From NCBI GenBank assembly GCA_029938115.1, contig JAPYOP010000007.1, positions 50,389 through 114,388 of the forward strand: a stretch of DNA of 64,000 nucleotides. The letters run 5' to 3'. Both the position numbers and the translations under genes were made by a program. A model generated the notes under the pieces. It did no database searches. It was not told where the DNA came from and worked only from the letters and a program-made list of their open reading frames with translations. The number at the start of each line of letters is the position of its first letter. Position 1 is the stretch's first letter. Of the stretch, positions 50,475-59,027 are shown one piece after another. Origin of the DNA: Colwellia sp. GTDB lineage: Bacteria; Pseudomonadota; Gammaproteobacteria; Enterobacterales; Alteromonadaceae.

Positions 50475-51538
50475 AAAAAACGCTCCTTCGATAAACCTAG
50501 CCAATTCAGGGCGGTACCGTGGAGTAGTTTAGCGCTAATGTCATTGGTGAAATTACAACTTTTTATCAGCTTTCCTGGTTCAAGTTCACCTAACGGGAAT
50601 GGATAATCGGTGCCTAAAGCAATGTTGTCAGCGCCGACCAAATCAATTAAATAATTGAGGGCGAGTGGGTCATGTACCAGTGAATCAAAGGTTATTTGTT
50701 TAAGGAAATCTCTTGGGTTGATATCACAATCAACTGCACATAAATCAGGACGAACGTTGAAACCGTGTTCAATTCGACCAATAGTGGCAGGGAATGAACC
50801 ACCACCGTGAGCAAAGGCAATTTTCAACTTAGGTAATCGTTTAAGTACACCACCAAAAATCATTGAACAAATGGCTAAGCTTGACTCTGCCGGCATACCT
50901 ACTAGCCAAGGCAGCCAATATTTGGGCATCTTCTCTTTTGCCATCATATCCCATGGGTGAACAAATACCGCTGCACCTAAGTCTTGTGCCGCTTCAAAAA
51001 TAGGAAATAAGGAGGGGTGATCTAAATTCCAATCGTTAATATGAGAGCCAATTTGAATTCCGGCTAAGCCGATATCTTTAACGCAGCGTTCGAGTTCTTT
51101 TATTGCTAAATCAGGAGCTTGCATCGGAACGGTACCTAAACCAATAAAACGTTTAGGATGATCATTAACAATGCCAGCAATATGATCGTTTAAGTATTTT
51201 GATAAGTCTAAGGTGTCTTTTGGTTTTGCCCAGTAATTAAACATTACGGGGACGGTTGAGAGCACTTGCACATCAATGTCATGTTTAGCACAATCATTTA
51301 AACGTATTTTTGGATCCCAACAGTTATGGTCTATTTCACGAAAAAACTGGTCATCAACCATCATGCGAGCACAGCCACACTTATGGTGATCTAAACTAAC
51401 AAAACCACCGTAGCCGTATTTTTCTCGTAAATTAGGCCAAGTTTTTGGCAGAATATGGGTATGAATATCTATCTTTAACATTTTCTCTTGGAATGTAGAA
51501 TCCGAAGATGAAGTCTTTGGTGTCATAAAATTATCCAT
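50471..51538 (-). CDS. 2-amino-3-carboxymuconate-6-semialdehyde decarboxylase (ACMSD), amidohydrolase
   Basis: About 355 residues from ATG 51538, which overlaps the HAAO stop by 8 nt (ATGGATAA) with AAGG upstream. Zinc ligands are in [32 protein letters not shown] and [10 protein letters not shown], matching ACMSD. The enzyme decarboxylates ACMS to 2-aminomuconate semialdehyde, steering carbon to catabolism instead of spontaneous closure to quinolinate. Cotranscribed with HAAO and the formamidase-like gene. A later ATG (about 51481) would also keep the domain intact. Confidence 0.93.
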   Translation of the reverse strand: MDNFMTPKTSSSDSTFQEKMLKIDIHTHILPKTWPNLREKYGYGGFVSLDHHKCGCARMMVDDQFFREIDHNCWDPKIRLNDCAKHDIDVQVLSTVPVMFNYWAKPKDTLDLSKYLNDHIAGIVNDHPKRFIGLGTVPMQAPDLAIKELERCVKDIGLAGIQIGSHINDWNLDHPSLFPIFEAAQDLGAAVFVHPWDMMAKEKMPKYWLPWLVGMPAESSLAICSMIFGGVLKRLPKLKIAFAHGGGSFPATIGRIEHGFNVRPDLCAVDCDINPRDFLKQITFDSLVHDPLALNYLIDLVGADNIALGTDYPFPLGELEPGKLIKSCNFTNDISAKLLHGTALNWLGLSKERFL

Positions 51539-52043
51539 TACTAACCTTAGTTCCACAGCTGTTACAAGTGCAGTTTTGCTCGTTACCGTAAAAATTAGCA
51601 AACACTTTTGGTAGATCGGTTTCGATATTGTCTAAACAGAATGCTTCTGTATAAAGCTCAGTTTTGCAATCAGGACAAAACCAAAATAATGCGTCTTGTT
51701 GTCCTACAGCGCGTTTTTGTTCAACTACAAGGCCAACACTGTTTTCAAAACGTTGCGGTGAATGCAACATTTTTGGTGGCAGTAAAAATATTTCCCCGGC
51801 TTTGATTTTTATATCTTTAAACTCGCCGTTATCAATTACCGCTAAGTTCATCTCGCCTTCAAGTTGATAGAACAATTCAGGCGTTTCATTGTAGTGATAA
51901 TCGGTACGATTATTTGGCCCACCAACAACCATGACAATAAAGTCGTCTTGTTCAAATATTTGCTTATTGCAAACTGGCGGCTTTAATTGCTCTCTGTGTT
52001 CTTCAATCCAAGCTGGTAAGTTAAATGGCATTGCGTATGACAT
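51531..52043 (-). CDS. 3-hydroxyanthranilate 3,4-dioxygenase (HAAO)
   Basis: A 170-residue cupin dioxygenase that opens 3-hydroxyanthranilate to ACMS. The iron-binding cupin has [22 protein letters not shown] (His/Glu ligands, about 48-69) and [12 protein letters not shown] (His). The C-terminal rubredoxin-like site has two CxxC pairs ([17 protein letters not shown]), typical of the bacterial type. It overlaps ACMSD by 8 nt and follows the RidA gene by 34 nt. Confidence 0.95.
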   Translation of the reverse strand: MSYAMPFNLPAWIEEHREQLKPPVCNKQIFEQDDFIVMVVGGPNNRTDYHYNETPELFYQLEGEMNLAVIDNGEFKDIKIKAGEIFLLPPKMLHSPQRFENSVGLVVEQKRAVGQQDALFWFCPDCKTELYTEAFCLDNIETDLPKVFANFYGNEQNCTCNSCGTKVSNG

Positions 52044-52077
52044 GAGTTCTTCCCTTAGCTGATATTAGTTAGCTGGT

Positions 52078-52509
52078 TTATTTTTCAGAAAGTGCGGCAA
52101 TGCATTTAAGCTCAATGGCTATAGGCGTTGGCAACTTGTTAATTTCAACTGTGGTTCTACAAGGCTGATTGTCACTAAAGTACTCAGCATAGATGCGATT
52201 ATAGATAGCAAAATCATCATTCATATTAGTTAAAAAAACCGTGACATCAACTAAGTCCATCCACGTTGCATTTGACGCCTCAAGTATGGTTCGAATGTTT
52301 TTAAAAACGCTATGGCACTGCGCTTCAATATCATAGCTGACGATATTGCCCTGTGCGTCTAACTCAACACCGGGTATTTTGCTGGTACCTGCTTTTCTTG
52401 GACCAACGCCAGAAAGAAAAAGTAAATTGCCAACTTTACGGGCATGAGGATATAAACCAACAGGCTTTGGTGCCTGTTCAGTACTAATAGCATGATCTAA
52501 TGATGTCAT
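52078..52509 (-). CDS. RidA-family deaminase, probable 2-aminomuconate deaminase
   Basis: A 143-residue RidA/YjgF-fold protein (trimer in the family). Blocks include GLYPHARKVGNLLFLSGVGPR, and PCRTTVEINKLPTPIAIELKCIAAL, where the Arg of CRT is the usual substrate carboxylate ligand. In the nba/kynurenine pathway a RidA-type enzyme deaminates 2-aminomuconate to 4-oxalocrotonate; the position next to HAAO-ACMSD supports that role here. First gene of the RidA-HAAO-ACMSD-formamidase group. Confidence 0.85.
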   Translation of the reverse strand: MTSLDHAISTEQAPKPVGLYPHARKVGNLLFLSGVGPRKAGTSKIPGVELDAQGNIVSYDIEAQCHSVFKNIRTILEASNATWMDLVDVTVFLTNMNDDFAIYNRIYAEYFSDNQPCRTTVEINKLPTPIAIELKCIAALSEK

Positions 52510-52561
52510 TCGAACTCCGTTATTATATTTATAGGAACGATCAATGAGTATATTTCGAAAC

Positions 52562-52594
52562 AGTTTTGAAACTACCTTTAAATAGTTTTCAAAC
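52562..52594. promoter_or_regulatory. Operator-like repeat upstream of RidA-HAAO operon
   Basis: AGTTTTGAAACT (itself a near palindrome) and AGTTTTCAAAC lie 10 nt apart, 53-85 nt upstream of the RidA start. The AGTTTTCAA/TTGAAAAC motif recurs at 55158-55180 before the SDR gene. A shared regulator is possible; the motifs are AT-rich. Nothing else is seen in this 258-bp gap. Confidence 0.35.
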
Positions 52595-52767
52595 GGTTAA
52601 GGTTGTTTGAATTTAAGTGTAGATTATTTTTTTGAATGCAGCAGGATACTGCTAAAAAGAGACGTTAGCTTAAAGACCATTTGCAGCCTAAAGTGCTCGC
52701 AAATATTGCTCCTGATGATTTAAATTTACAAATAATTTGGTTCATTAGTTATTTATGTATTAGTTAA

Positions 52768-54210
52768 TTAGTATTTAATGCAAACATTTTTACTTTCAGT
52801 AAAAAACCTCATTGCTTCAAAGCCACCTTCACGGCCTACACCAGAATGATTCATACCGCCAAAAGGCGTTCTTAAATCACGTAATAACCAGCAGTTCACC
52901 CAAACAATGCCAGTGTTTAACTGTTCTGATAATTTATGGGCTCGGGCTAAGTTATTTGTCCATAATGTTGCCGCTAACCCATATTGACTGTCATTGGCTA
53001 ACGTGAGTGCTTCTTCATCGTTGTCAAAAGCTTGCAAGGTAATAACCGGACCAAAAATCTCTTGTTGGTTACACTGTGCTTGATTGGGCAAGTTTTCAAT
53101 AATGGTTGGTTGTAAAAAATAACCATTAGCACAGCGACCAGCTAAGTTTACTTGTGCTCCACCTACTAATATTTTTCCCCCCTCGCTTTTTGCTAATTCA
53201 ATATAGCTAAGTACTTTATCTAGGTGAACTTTCGAAACAATAGCACCCATTTTACTTGATGGTGATGCAGGATCTTGTGGTATTAACGCTTGGGCTTTTA
53301 CAACTAAAGCTTGTTTGAATTTTTCAAAAATTGGTCGTTCAATATAGATACGAGAAGCACATAAACAAATCTGTCCTTGATTGGCAAAGCTTGCTCTAAA
53401 TACTTGCTCTACCGTGTCGTCAAAATCACAATCAGCAAAAACCAGTGCCGGATTTTTTCCGCCCAATTCTAATGATAATTTTTTAAATTGTGGCGCTAAT
53501 TGTGTGGCAATGGCAGCACCGGTTGCTGTGCCGCCAGTAAAAGAGATTGCTTTGATTTTTTTATGATTACATATTGCAGAGCCAACACTGGCACCGCTGC
53601 CATGGAGTATATTTAAGACACCTTTGGGTAACCCTGCTGCTTGGCAAATTTCACCAAGTAAAGCGGCTGTTTTTGGGGTGACTTCTGAGGGTTTAGCAAT
53701 GACACAATTTCCAGCAGCAAGCGCCGGCGCTATTTTCCAAGTAAACAAATATAACGGTAAGTTCCATGGCGAAATACAACCAACAATACCGATAGCTTGG
53801 CGCAGGGTGTAATTAGTTGCGGTGCCCGTCATTGAGTGAGATTCACTGGCAAACTGAGAACATGCATGTGCAAAAAATTTAAAGTTGCTAGCCGCGCGAG
53901 GAATATCAACCGCTTTGGCTAAAGAAACAGGTTTGCCATTATCAACGGACTCGGCAAGGGCAAGCTCATCAAGTTTTGATTCTATGCCTTGTGCTATGGC
54001 ATAGAGAATATCAGCTCTTTGCTCTAATGGCATAGCTTGCCATTGAGGTAGTGCTTTTTGTGCTGCATTAACGGCTAATTCAACATCATCTTGGCAACTA
54101 TTTGGAGTTTTCCCGTAAACCAAACCTGTCGCAGGCTCTATATTATCAAGATAGTTTTTATGTATCGGATCTTGATAACGGCCATCAATAAAGTTTTGTA
54201 AAATATCCAT
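52768..54210 (-). CDS. Aldehyde dehydrogenase, probable 2-aminomuconate 6-semialdehyde dehydrogenase
   Basis: A 480-residue NAD(P)-dependent ALDH. Motifs: CISPWNLPLYLFTWKIAPALAAGN (about 140-163), the catalytic Glu region LSLELGGKNPALVF (about 251-264) and catalytic Cys in SFANQGQICLCASRIYI (about 285-301). The specificity is inferred from its place beside the kynurenine genes, where this step (semialdehyde to 2-aminomuconate) is needed between ACMSD and the RidA deaminase. Tandem after the SDR gene (25-nt gap). Confidence 0.87.
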   Translation of the reverse strand: MDILQNFIDGRYQDPIHKNYLDNIEPATGLVYGKTPNSCQDDVELAVNAAQKALPQWQAMPLEQRADILYAIAQGIESKLDELALAESVDNGKPVSLAKAVDIPRAASNFKFFAHACSQFASESHSMTGTATNYTLRQAIGIVGCISPWNLPLYLFTWKIAPALAAGNCVIAKPSEVTPKTAALLGEICQAAGLPKGVLNILHGSGASVGSAICNHKKIKAISFTGGTATGAAIATQLAPQFKKLSLELGGKNPALVFADCDFDDTVEQVFRASFANQGQICLCASRIYIERPIFEKFKQALVVKAQALIPQDPASPSSKMGAIVSKVHLDKVLSYIELAKSEGGKILVGGAQVNLAGRCANGYFLQPTIIENLPNQAQCNQQEIFGPVITLQAFDNDEEALTLANDSQYGLAATLWTNNLARAHKLSEQLNTGIVWVNCWLLRDLRTPFGGMNHSGVGREGGFEAMRFFTESKNVCIKY

Positions 54211-54235
54211 TAGTAACCTAAATGATTAGAATTGT

Positions 54236-55024
54236 TTATAAACAAGACGTACGACCGCCATCTACAGGCAAGTTAATCCCCGTAATGTAACCAGCCGCTG
54301 GTGATGCTAAAAAGGCTGCGGCTGCGGCAAATTCCTCTGGTGCTGCAAATCGGCGCATTGGAATAATACTTTTTTCATTAAGGGCTGCTTGCTCAATAGT
54401 GATATTTTGTTTTTTAGCCTTACCGGCAATAATCGCGTCAAGTCTCGCGGTGGCCGTTGCACCGGGTAGTACGTTGTTAACGGTAATGCCAAATTCACCT
54501 AGTTCATTAGCCAGTGTTTTTGCCCAGCTTGCGACTGCGCCACGGATAGTATTGGAAACACCAAGGCCGTTTAAAGGCTGTTTAACCGAAGTGGAAATGA
54601 CATTGATAATACGGCCATATTGCTTTTCTTTCATGCCACTAAGTAACGCTTGTACTAAGTGATGATTGGAGACCAGATGTAAGTTAAAAGCATCAATAAA
54701 AGCACTAACATCAGCGGTATTTGCAGGGCCAGGTGCAGGGCCGCCAGTATTGTTGATCAGAATTTCATAAGGGGCATGAACAGCCATGTGTTCATTAATA
54801 ACTGATTTAACTTGTTCTGGCTGTGAAAAATCAGCAACAAGTACTTGATGTTGTTGACCTTGTTCGGTGTTTAGCTCTGTTAGCACATTCTCAAGCGAAG
54901 ATTTATTACGTGAAAACAGTGTGATGTTAGCGCCTAAATTAGCTAATTCTATCGCGCATGCTTTACCAATACCTTGGCTACTACCACAGACAAGCGCATG
55001 TTTACCCTGAAAATTAAGATCCAT
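54236..55024 (-). CDS. SDR-family oxidoreductase lacking the canonical YxxxK
   Basis: A 262-residue Rossmann protein with NAD(P) motif CGSSQGIGKACAIEL (about 13-27) and NNTGGPAPGP. At the active site the usual Ser...Tyr-x-x-x-Lys is changed: NVISTSVKQPLNGLGVSNTI then RGAV, so the Tyr and Lys positions read Ser/Asn and Arg. A subgroup of SDRs with this pattern exists; catalytic chemistry is uncertain. It has the usual C-terminal INLPVDGG. It heads the SDR-ALDH pair; its role in Trp breakdown is not assigned. Confidence 0.85.
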   Translation of the reverse strand: MDLNFQGKHALVCGSSQGIGKACAIELANLGANITLFSRNKSSLENVLTELNTEQGQQHQVLVADFSQPEQVKSVINEHMAVHAPYEILINNTGGPAPGPANTADVSAFIDAFNLHLVSNHHLVQALLSGMKEKQYGRIINVISTSVKQPLNGLGVSNTIRGAVASWAKTLANELGEFGITVNNVLPGATATARLDAIIAGKAKKQNITIEQAALNEKSIIPMRRFAAPEEFAAAAAFLASPAAGYITGINLPVDGGRTSCL

Positions 55025-55157
55025 TATTAACCTTTATTATTGTTGCTAAAAGTGCGTTAAATATTCATCTAGTTCATTACTCGATAAAGCACTTTTTTAT
55101 TTAATAGATATTTTTTAGCACATAAAAAAAATTAATGTCAGTAAACTTTTTGCTTTT

Positions 55158-55180
55158 GTTTTCACTTCAGAGTTGAAAAC
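55158..55180. promoter_or_regulatory. GTTTTCA/TGAAAAC inverted repeat before SDR gene
   Basis: Perfect 7-bp arms around a 9-nt centre, about 135 nt upstream of the SDR start. It resembles the repeat at 52562-52594 before the RidA operon, hinting that both kynurenine transcripts answer to one regulator. No regulator gene is in the cluster. Confidence 0.3.
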
Positions 55181-55223
55181 TGTTCTCTTTTGTTGACGGG
55201 TAGAATGGATCACCCTAAATCTG

Positions 55224-56180
55224 CTAATTTCCAATCAGACCATTAATATGGGCAACTACGCTTCTACCTAATGCGCCTAAATGATAGCCGCCTTCAAGTA
55301 CCGACACTATACGTCCCTGCGAGTGAACTTGAGCAATAGCCTTTAATTCATCAGTAACCCAGCGGTAATCAGCTTCCGTTAAACTTACTTGCGACATGTC
55401 GTCTTCAATATGCGCATCAAAACCTGCTGAGATTATAATCATTTCAGGTTTGAATTTATTTAAAGCGGGCAACCAATTATCGGTTATTGCTTGGCGAAAA
55501 TCAGCGCCTTTGGCTGTTGCCGTTAATGGAGTATTGATTATCGGCGGTGTATCACTTGCTTTAATATTAAAAGGATAGAAAGGGTATTGGTAGCTAGAGC
55601 AAAACAAATAAGCACTATCGCTAGTGCTGTCAATTAATGGGAAATGTTCTTTTATAATATCTTCCGTGCCATTACCATGATGCACATCAAAATCAACAAT
55701 GGCGACCCGTTTTAATTTGTACTTTTTTCTTGCATAGGCGGCAGCAATAGCAACATTGTTAAAGAAACAAAAACCCATGCCCTTATTATGTTCAGCGTGG
55801 TGACCTGGGGGGCGAGTTGCACAAAAAGCGCTGCTTAGCGTTTTGTTCATCACCAAGTCAACACCATCAATAGCGGCGCCTGCAGATAATAAAATAGACG
55901 TTAAGGTTTTTGAGTTCATCAGAGAATCTTCGCCGACAGCAAAATTCTCATCGCCTTCATTCGGGGCGTTATCAAAAACAAAATCAATATATTCTTGCGT
56001 ATGAGCTAAAGAAATCAGCGATTTATCGATAGGGTTAGCATCAAATTGACGCACGACATAATCAAGACCGCTACGGATCAATTGATCGGAAATAGCCGTT
56101 AAACGTTTGCCATTTTCAGGATGATGCTCGCCCATGTCATGTTCACCACAGCGATAGTGTCCTATTATTCCAACGGTCAT
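55224..56180 (-). CDS. Histone-deacetylase-superfamily (class II-like) amidohydrolase
   Basis: A 318-residue HDAC/AcuC-APAH fold enzyme. Active-site pieces are intact: RPPGHHAEHNKGMGFCFFNN (His pair, about 120-139), the zinc ligands in DFDVHHGNGTEDI (about 160-172) and SAGFDAHIEDD (about 247-257), and the C-terminal LEGGYHLGALG. Expected to remove acetyl groups from an amine (polyamine or protein lysine). It lies downstream of a CoA-transferase/GNAT fusion gene on the same strand, 173 nt away. Confidence 0.92.
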   Translation of the reverse strand: MTVGIIGHYRCGEHDMGEHHPENGKRLTAISDQLIRSGLDYVVRQFDANPIDKSLISLAHTQEYIDFVFDNAPNEGDENFAVGEDSLMNSKTLTSILLSAGAAIDGVDLVMNKTLSSAFCATRPPGHHAEHNKGMGFCFFNNVAIAAAYARKKYKLKRVAIVDFDVHHGNGTEDIIKEHFPLIDSTSDSAYLFCSSYQYPFYPFNIKASDTPPIINTPLTATAKGADFRQAITDNWLPALNKFKPEMIIISAGFDAHIEDDMSQVSLTEADYRWVTDELKAIAQVHSQGRIVSVLEGGYHLGALGRSVVAHINGLIGN

Positions 56181-56252
56181 ATATTTCTCTTCGATTGCTA
56201 GTGCTTGCTCATCTTGTTGCTGTATAACCCAATTAATTCGTCAAAAGTACTC

Positions 56253-56268
56253 ATTGATAGTTATCAAC
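56253..56268. promoter_or_regulatory. ATTGAT-N4-ATCAAY palindrome upstream of the HDAC-like gene
   Basis: ATTGATAGTTATCAAC is a dyad 73 nt before the HDAC-like start. The same pattern (ATTGATCGCTATCAAT) occurs at 58484-58499 upstream of the CoA-transferase/GNAT gene. A common dimeric regulator is possible. Confidence 0.35.
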
Positions 56269-56353
56269 TCTGTGCTTTTTCCTTTTATTTGAGTCATACA
56301 GCTTAAAGCTGAACAATCACTGTAGGTATTTAATTGATATTATTATCTTTAAT

Positions 56354-58204
56354 TCAATTTAATAAAAGCTTTAAACTCACGTCGTCAAAATCTTCACTTG
56401 CTTGGCGAATAAATCCAGACTTTTCAAAAACCTTAAGCATTGAAGCGTTATCTCTTCGCACACAGGCAACTAAACTATCAATTTTGCGAATTTTTGCAAT
56501 AGCGATCATTTCACCCAACAAAGTACTGGCCATGCCACGACCTCGTAAGCTTTCTTTTATTACAAAGGCCACTTCGCCTGAGTTGATCGTTTCAATGTAA
56601 TAATAACGAGCAACGGCTTGTATCGCTTCACCTAAAGAGTCTCTTTTTGTAAAACATAGTGCTAAGTCTACATGCTGATTAACGCTAACCAGGTTACAAG
56701 ATTTTTCCCGTGTCATTTGAGTGATGTGATGATTATAACGCATGATCAAGGTTTCTTTATTATGAGAATAAAAGAATTCTTGCAACTTGCGCTCATCGGC
56801 GGGAGCTAACGGGCGCAAGGTGTAATTGGTATTGGCAAAGGTGAATTTTTTCATCTCAACACTACCTAGTTCCGGTACCGAGCTAGGTGAACTCTCTTGA
56901 TATTCAGGCACCCAATAATGTTTGCGCACATCAGCTAATAATTGCTCACGAAATTTAGGGTGAGCAATTCGAATAAGCTCTAACGCTCGTTCTCTAATAC
57001 TTTTTCCGTGTAATGATGCAATACCAAATTCGGTAACCACATAAGCGACATGCCCCCTTGACGTTACTACGCCGCCGCCTTCTGTTATATGCGCAACAAT
57101 ACGAGAAATTTTACCGTCTTTCGTGGTTGATGGCAGGGCGATAATGGGTTTTCCACCTTTACTTAACGATGCCCCTCTAATGAAATCCACTTGGCCACCA
57201 ATGCCACTATAAAATTGATAACCGATGGAGTCTGATACAACTTGCCCAGTTAAATCAACTTCTATCGCGCTATTGATGGAGACCATGTTGTCATTTTTAG
57301 CGATTTTAACTGGTGAGTTAACATGTTCAGAAGGGTAAAATTCGATATGCGGATTACCATCAACAAAATCGTATAACCGTTGACTGCCTAAACAAAAAGT
57401 AACGACAGCTTTGCCTTTATGATAGGTTTTCTTGCGGTTATTAATAACGCCTTTTAGCATTAAATCAATCACACCATCTGAGATCATTTCGCTATGGATT
57501 CCTAAATCTTTGTGGTTGGCTAAATAACGCAAAACCGCTTCAGGAATCTTGCCAATGCCAATTTGCAAGGTTGCACCATTCTCTATCAACATAGCGGTAT
57601 ATTGGCCAATTTGTTCAGTACGTTTATCAACTTCAGGTGGTGTTATTTGCGGTAGATCTTGCTCAACATTTATCCAAGCATGAATTTGGTTCAAATGCAC
57701 AAAACTGTGGCCATTAGTGCGTGGCATTTTAGGATTAATTTGCGCAATGACATATTTAGCCGCTTTTACTGCAGCAGAGACAATATCGACACTAACACCT
57801 AAAGAGCAATAACCGTATTCATCTGGCGGACTTACCATGATTAAGGCTGCATCTAGAGGCAAGCTGTTTTCATTAAATAGGCGTGGAATATCGGAGATAA
57901 AACAAGGGGTATAATCGCCACGGCCTTCGGCAATGGCTTCGCGAATGTTTTTGCCGCCAATGAACAAACTGTTTACTTTGAAAAGATCTTTGTGTTCTGG
58001 TTTGGCCCAAACATTTTCTGAAAGCGTTAAAATGTGAACAGTTTCAATATCGTGCAACTTGTTAGAATTAGCAATTAAATTATCAATTAAGGCGTTCGGT
58101 ACTGCAGCATTTGAACCGATGAATATTCGGTTGCCTGATTTTAAATAATCATCCCAACGGATACTTGTTTTCTCAACATAGTGCTCTTCATATTGTGTTG
58201 ACAT
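56354..58204 (-). CDS. Acetyl-CoA hydrolase/CoA-transferase fused to a C-terminal GNAT domain
   Basis: A 616-residue two-domain protein. Residues about 1-440 form the acetyl-CoA hydrolase / 4-hydroxybutyrate CoA-transferase fold, with MVSINSAIEVDLTGQVVSDS (the Glu is the likely acyl-anhydride nucleophile) and FYSGIGGQVDFIRGASLSKGGK. Residues about 455-616 form a GNAT domain with the acetyl-CoA loop ESLRGRGMASTLLGEMI (R/Q-x-x-G-x-G/A). So one chain could move CoA between acids and also transfer an acyl group to an amine. Such fusions are known in marine gammaproteobacteria; the substrates are unclear. Confidence 0.88.
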   Translation of the reverse strand: MSTQYEEHYVEKTSIRWDDYLKSGNRIFIGSNAAVPNALIDNLIANSNKLHDIETVHILTLSENVWAKPEHKDLFKVNSLFIGGKNIREAIAEGRGDYTPCFISDIPRLFNENSLPLDAALIMVSPPDEYGYCSLGVSVDIVSAAVKAAKYVIAQINPKMPRTNGHSFVHLNQIHAWINVEQDLPQITPPEVDKRTEQIGQYTAMLIENGATLQIGIGKIPEAVLRYLANHKDLGIHSEMISDGVIDLMLKGVINNRKKTYHKGKAVVTFCLGSQRLYDFVDGNPHIEFYPSEHVNSPVKIAKNDNMVSINSAIEVDLTGQVVSDSIGYQFYSGIGGQVDFIRGASLSKGGKPIIALPSTTKDGKISRIVAHITEGGGVVTSRGHVAYVVTEFGIASLHGKSIRERALELIRIAHPKFREQLLADVRKHYWVPEYQESSPSSVPELGSVEMKKFTFANTNYTLRPLAPADERKLQEFFYSHNKETLIMRYNHHITQMTREKSCNLVSVNQHVDLALCFTKRDSLGEAIQAVARYYYIETINSGEVAFVIKESLRGRGMASTLLGEMIAIAKIRKIDSLVACVRRDNASMLKVFEKSGFIRQASEDFDDVSLKLLLN

Positions 58205-58322
58205 GAAAATCCTTGTTTGCGGCTAGTTACATTATATTATGTGAATAATGTAAGTTTTATTCTTAAATGAATATGCCTATGCAGATAACTCAGGATACAT
58301 TATCAAATTGGTAATATCTCAT

Positions 58323-58346
58323 GTAGGTTGGACTTCAGTCCGACAA
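58323..58346. repeat. Short TGTAGGTYG-type palindromic repeat
   Basis: TAGGTTGGACTTCAGTCCGA with flanking bases forms a hairpin (GTTGGACT/AGTCCGAC). Near-identical to the copy at 31533-31557. It lies in the 408-bp stretch 58205-58612, which otherwise shows no gene, only the palindrome at 58484-58499 and a GCCAGCA/TGCTGGC inverted repeat at 58556-58596. Confidence 0.6.
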
Positions 58347-58483
58347 AAAGGGCAATAAATTACCCCCTACAAGGGATTTAAACCATTTTCCTGAGCGAGA
58401 TGCGTAGACACGTAAATGAATTAAAGCACTTAAAATAAATATAAGCTATTAGCCATAAGTATGAGCGAGTGGGGTAGATATTC

Positions 58484-58499
58484 ATTGATCGCTATCAAT
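58484..58499. promoter_or_regulatory. ATTGATCGCTATCAAT palindrome
   Basis: A perfect 6-bp dyad with a 4-nt centre, about 280 nt upstream of the CoA-transferase/GNAT start. It matches the pattern before the HDAC-like gene (56253-56268). The long distance to the start weakens an operator reading. Confidence 0.3.
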
Positions 58500-58612
58500 A
58501 GAGGAGGTGTTAAATTTATACTTTTAATGGGATTTGGTTTTCTAGGAGAAATACCGCCAGCAATATTAAGATAAAGTAATTACCTGTAATGCTGGCATTG
58601 TAAGGGGATTAT

Positions 58613-58807
58613 TTATTTCCTTTTAATTCTTGATGCGACTAAGGCCACTAACCCTAAGGCTAATATACCTAAAGAACCAGGCTCTGGAACTTCACATGCA
58701 GGTTGGTCAACGCCACCGCATTGAGAATCAATTGCTTTTGCGGGTAGAGAAAAAACCACAGTGAATAATAATAAACTTAATACTGTTGACAGATATTTCA
58801 TTTTCAT
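58613..58807 (-). CDS. Very small PEP-CTERM sorting-domain protein, 64 aa
   Basis: An N-terminal signal peptide (KYLSTVLSLLLFTVVFSLPAKA, about 4-25) is followed by a short Cys-containing stretch (IDSQCGGVDQPACE), then VPEPGSLGILALGLVALVAS and an RIKRK tail: the PEP motif, membrane helix and basic end of a PEP-CTERM signal. After exosortase cleavage only about 16 residues would remain. GGAATG-type purines precede the ATG. The exosortase is not in this window. It could be a complete minimal substrate or a remnant of a larger gene. Confidence 0.8.
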   Translation of the reverse strand: MKMKYLSTVLSLLLFTVVFSLPAKAIDSQCGGVDQPACEVPEPGSLGILALGLVALVASRIKRK

Positions 58808-59027
58808 TCCTTACTTAGTTTAGGTGTCTGGTTATTAATTAGGCATAAAACAAGCCAGAATAAATATATCTAAATTTTTCATATGGTTATTAACTTTCTT
58901 TCAATTTTAGTTTATCTTACTGTAAAAAAAACAGACAGTTCTAATATGGACTTGATTTTATCTCTATAAATTAGTGATTAAAGTCCTATGTCGAAAATGA
59001 ATTATGCAAAGCTTATTGGAGTAATTA

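Noticed and set aside
58527-58574. Plus-strand 15-codon frame after GAGGAGGTG.
   Set aside because: The good SD-like string lies about 17 nt from the ATG, and the frame is too short and has no other support.
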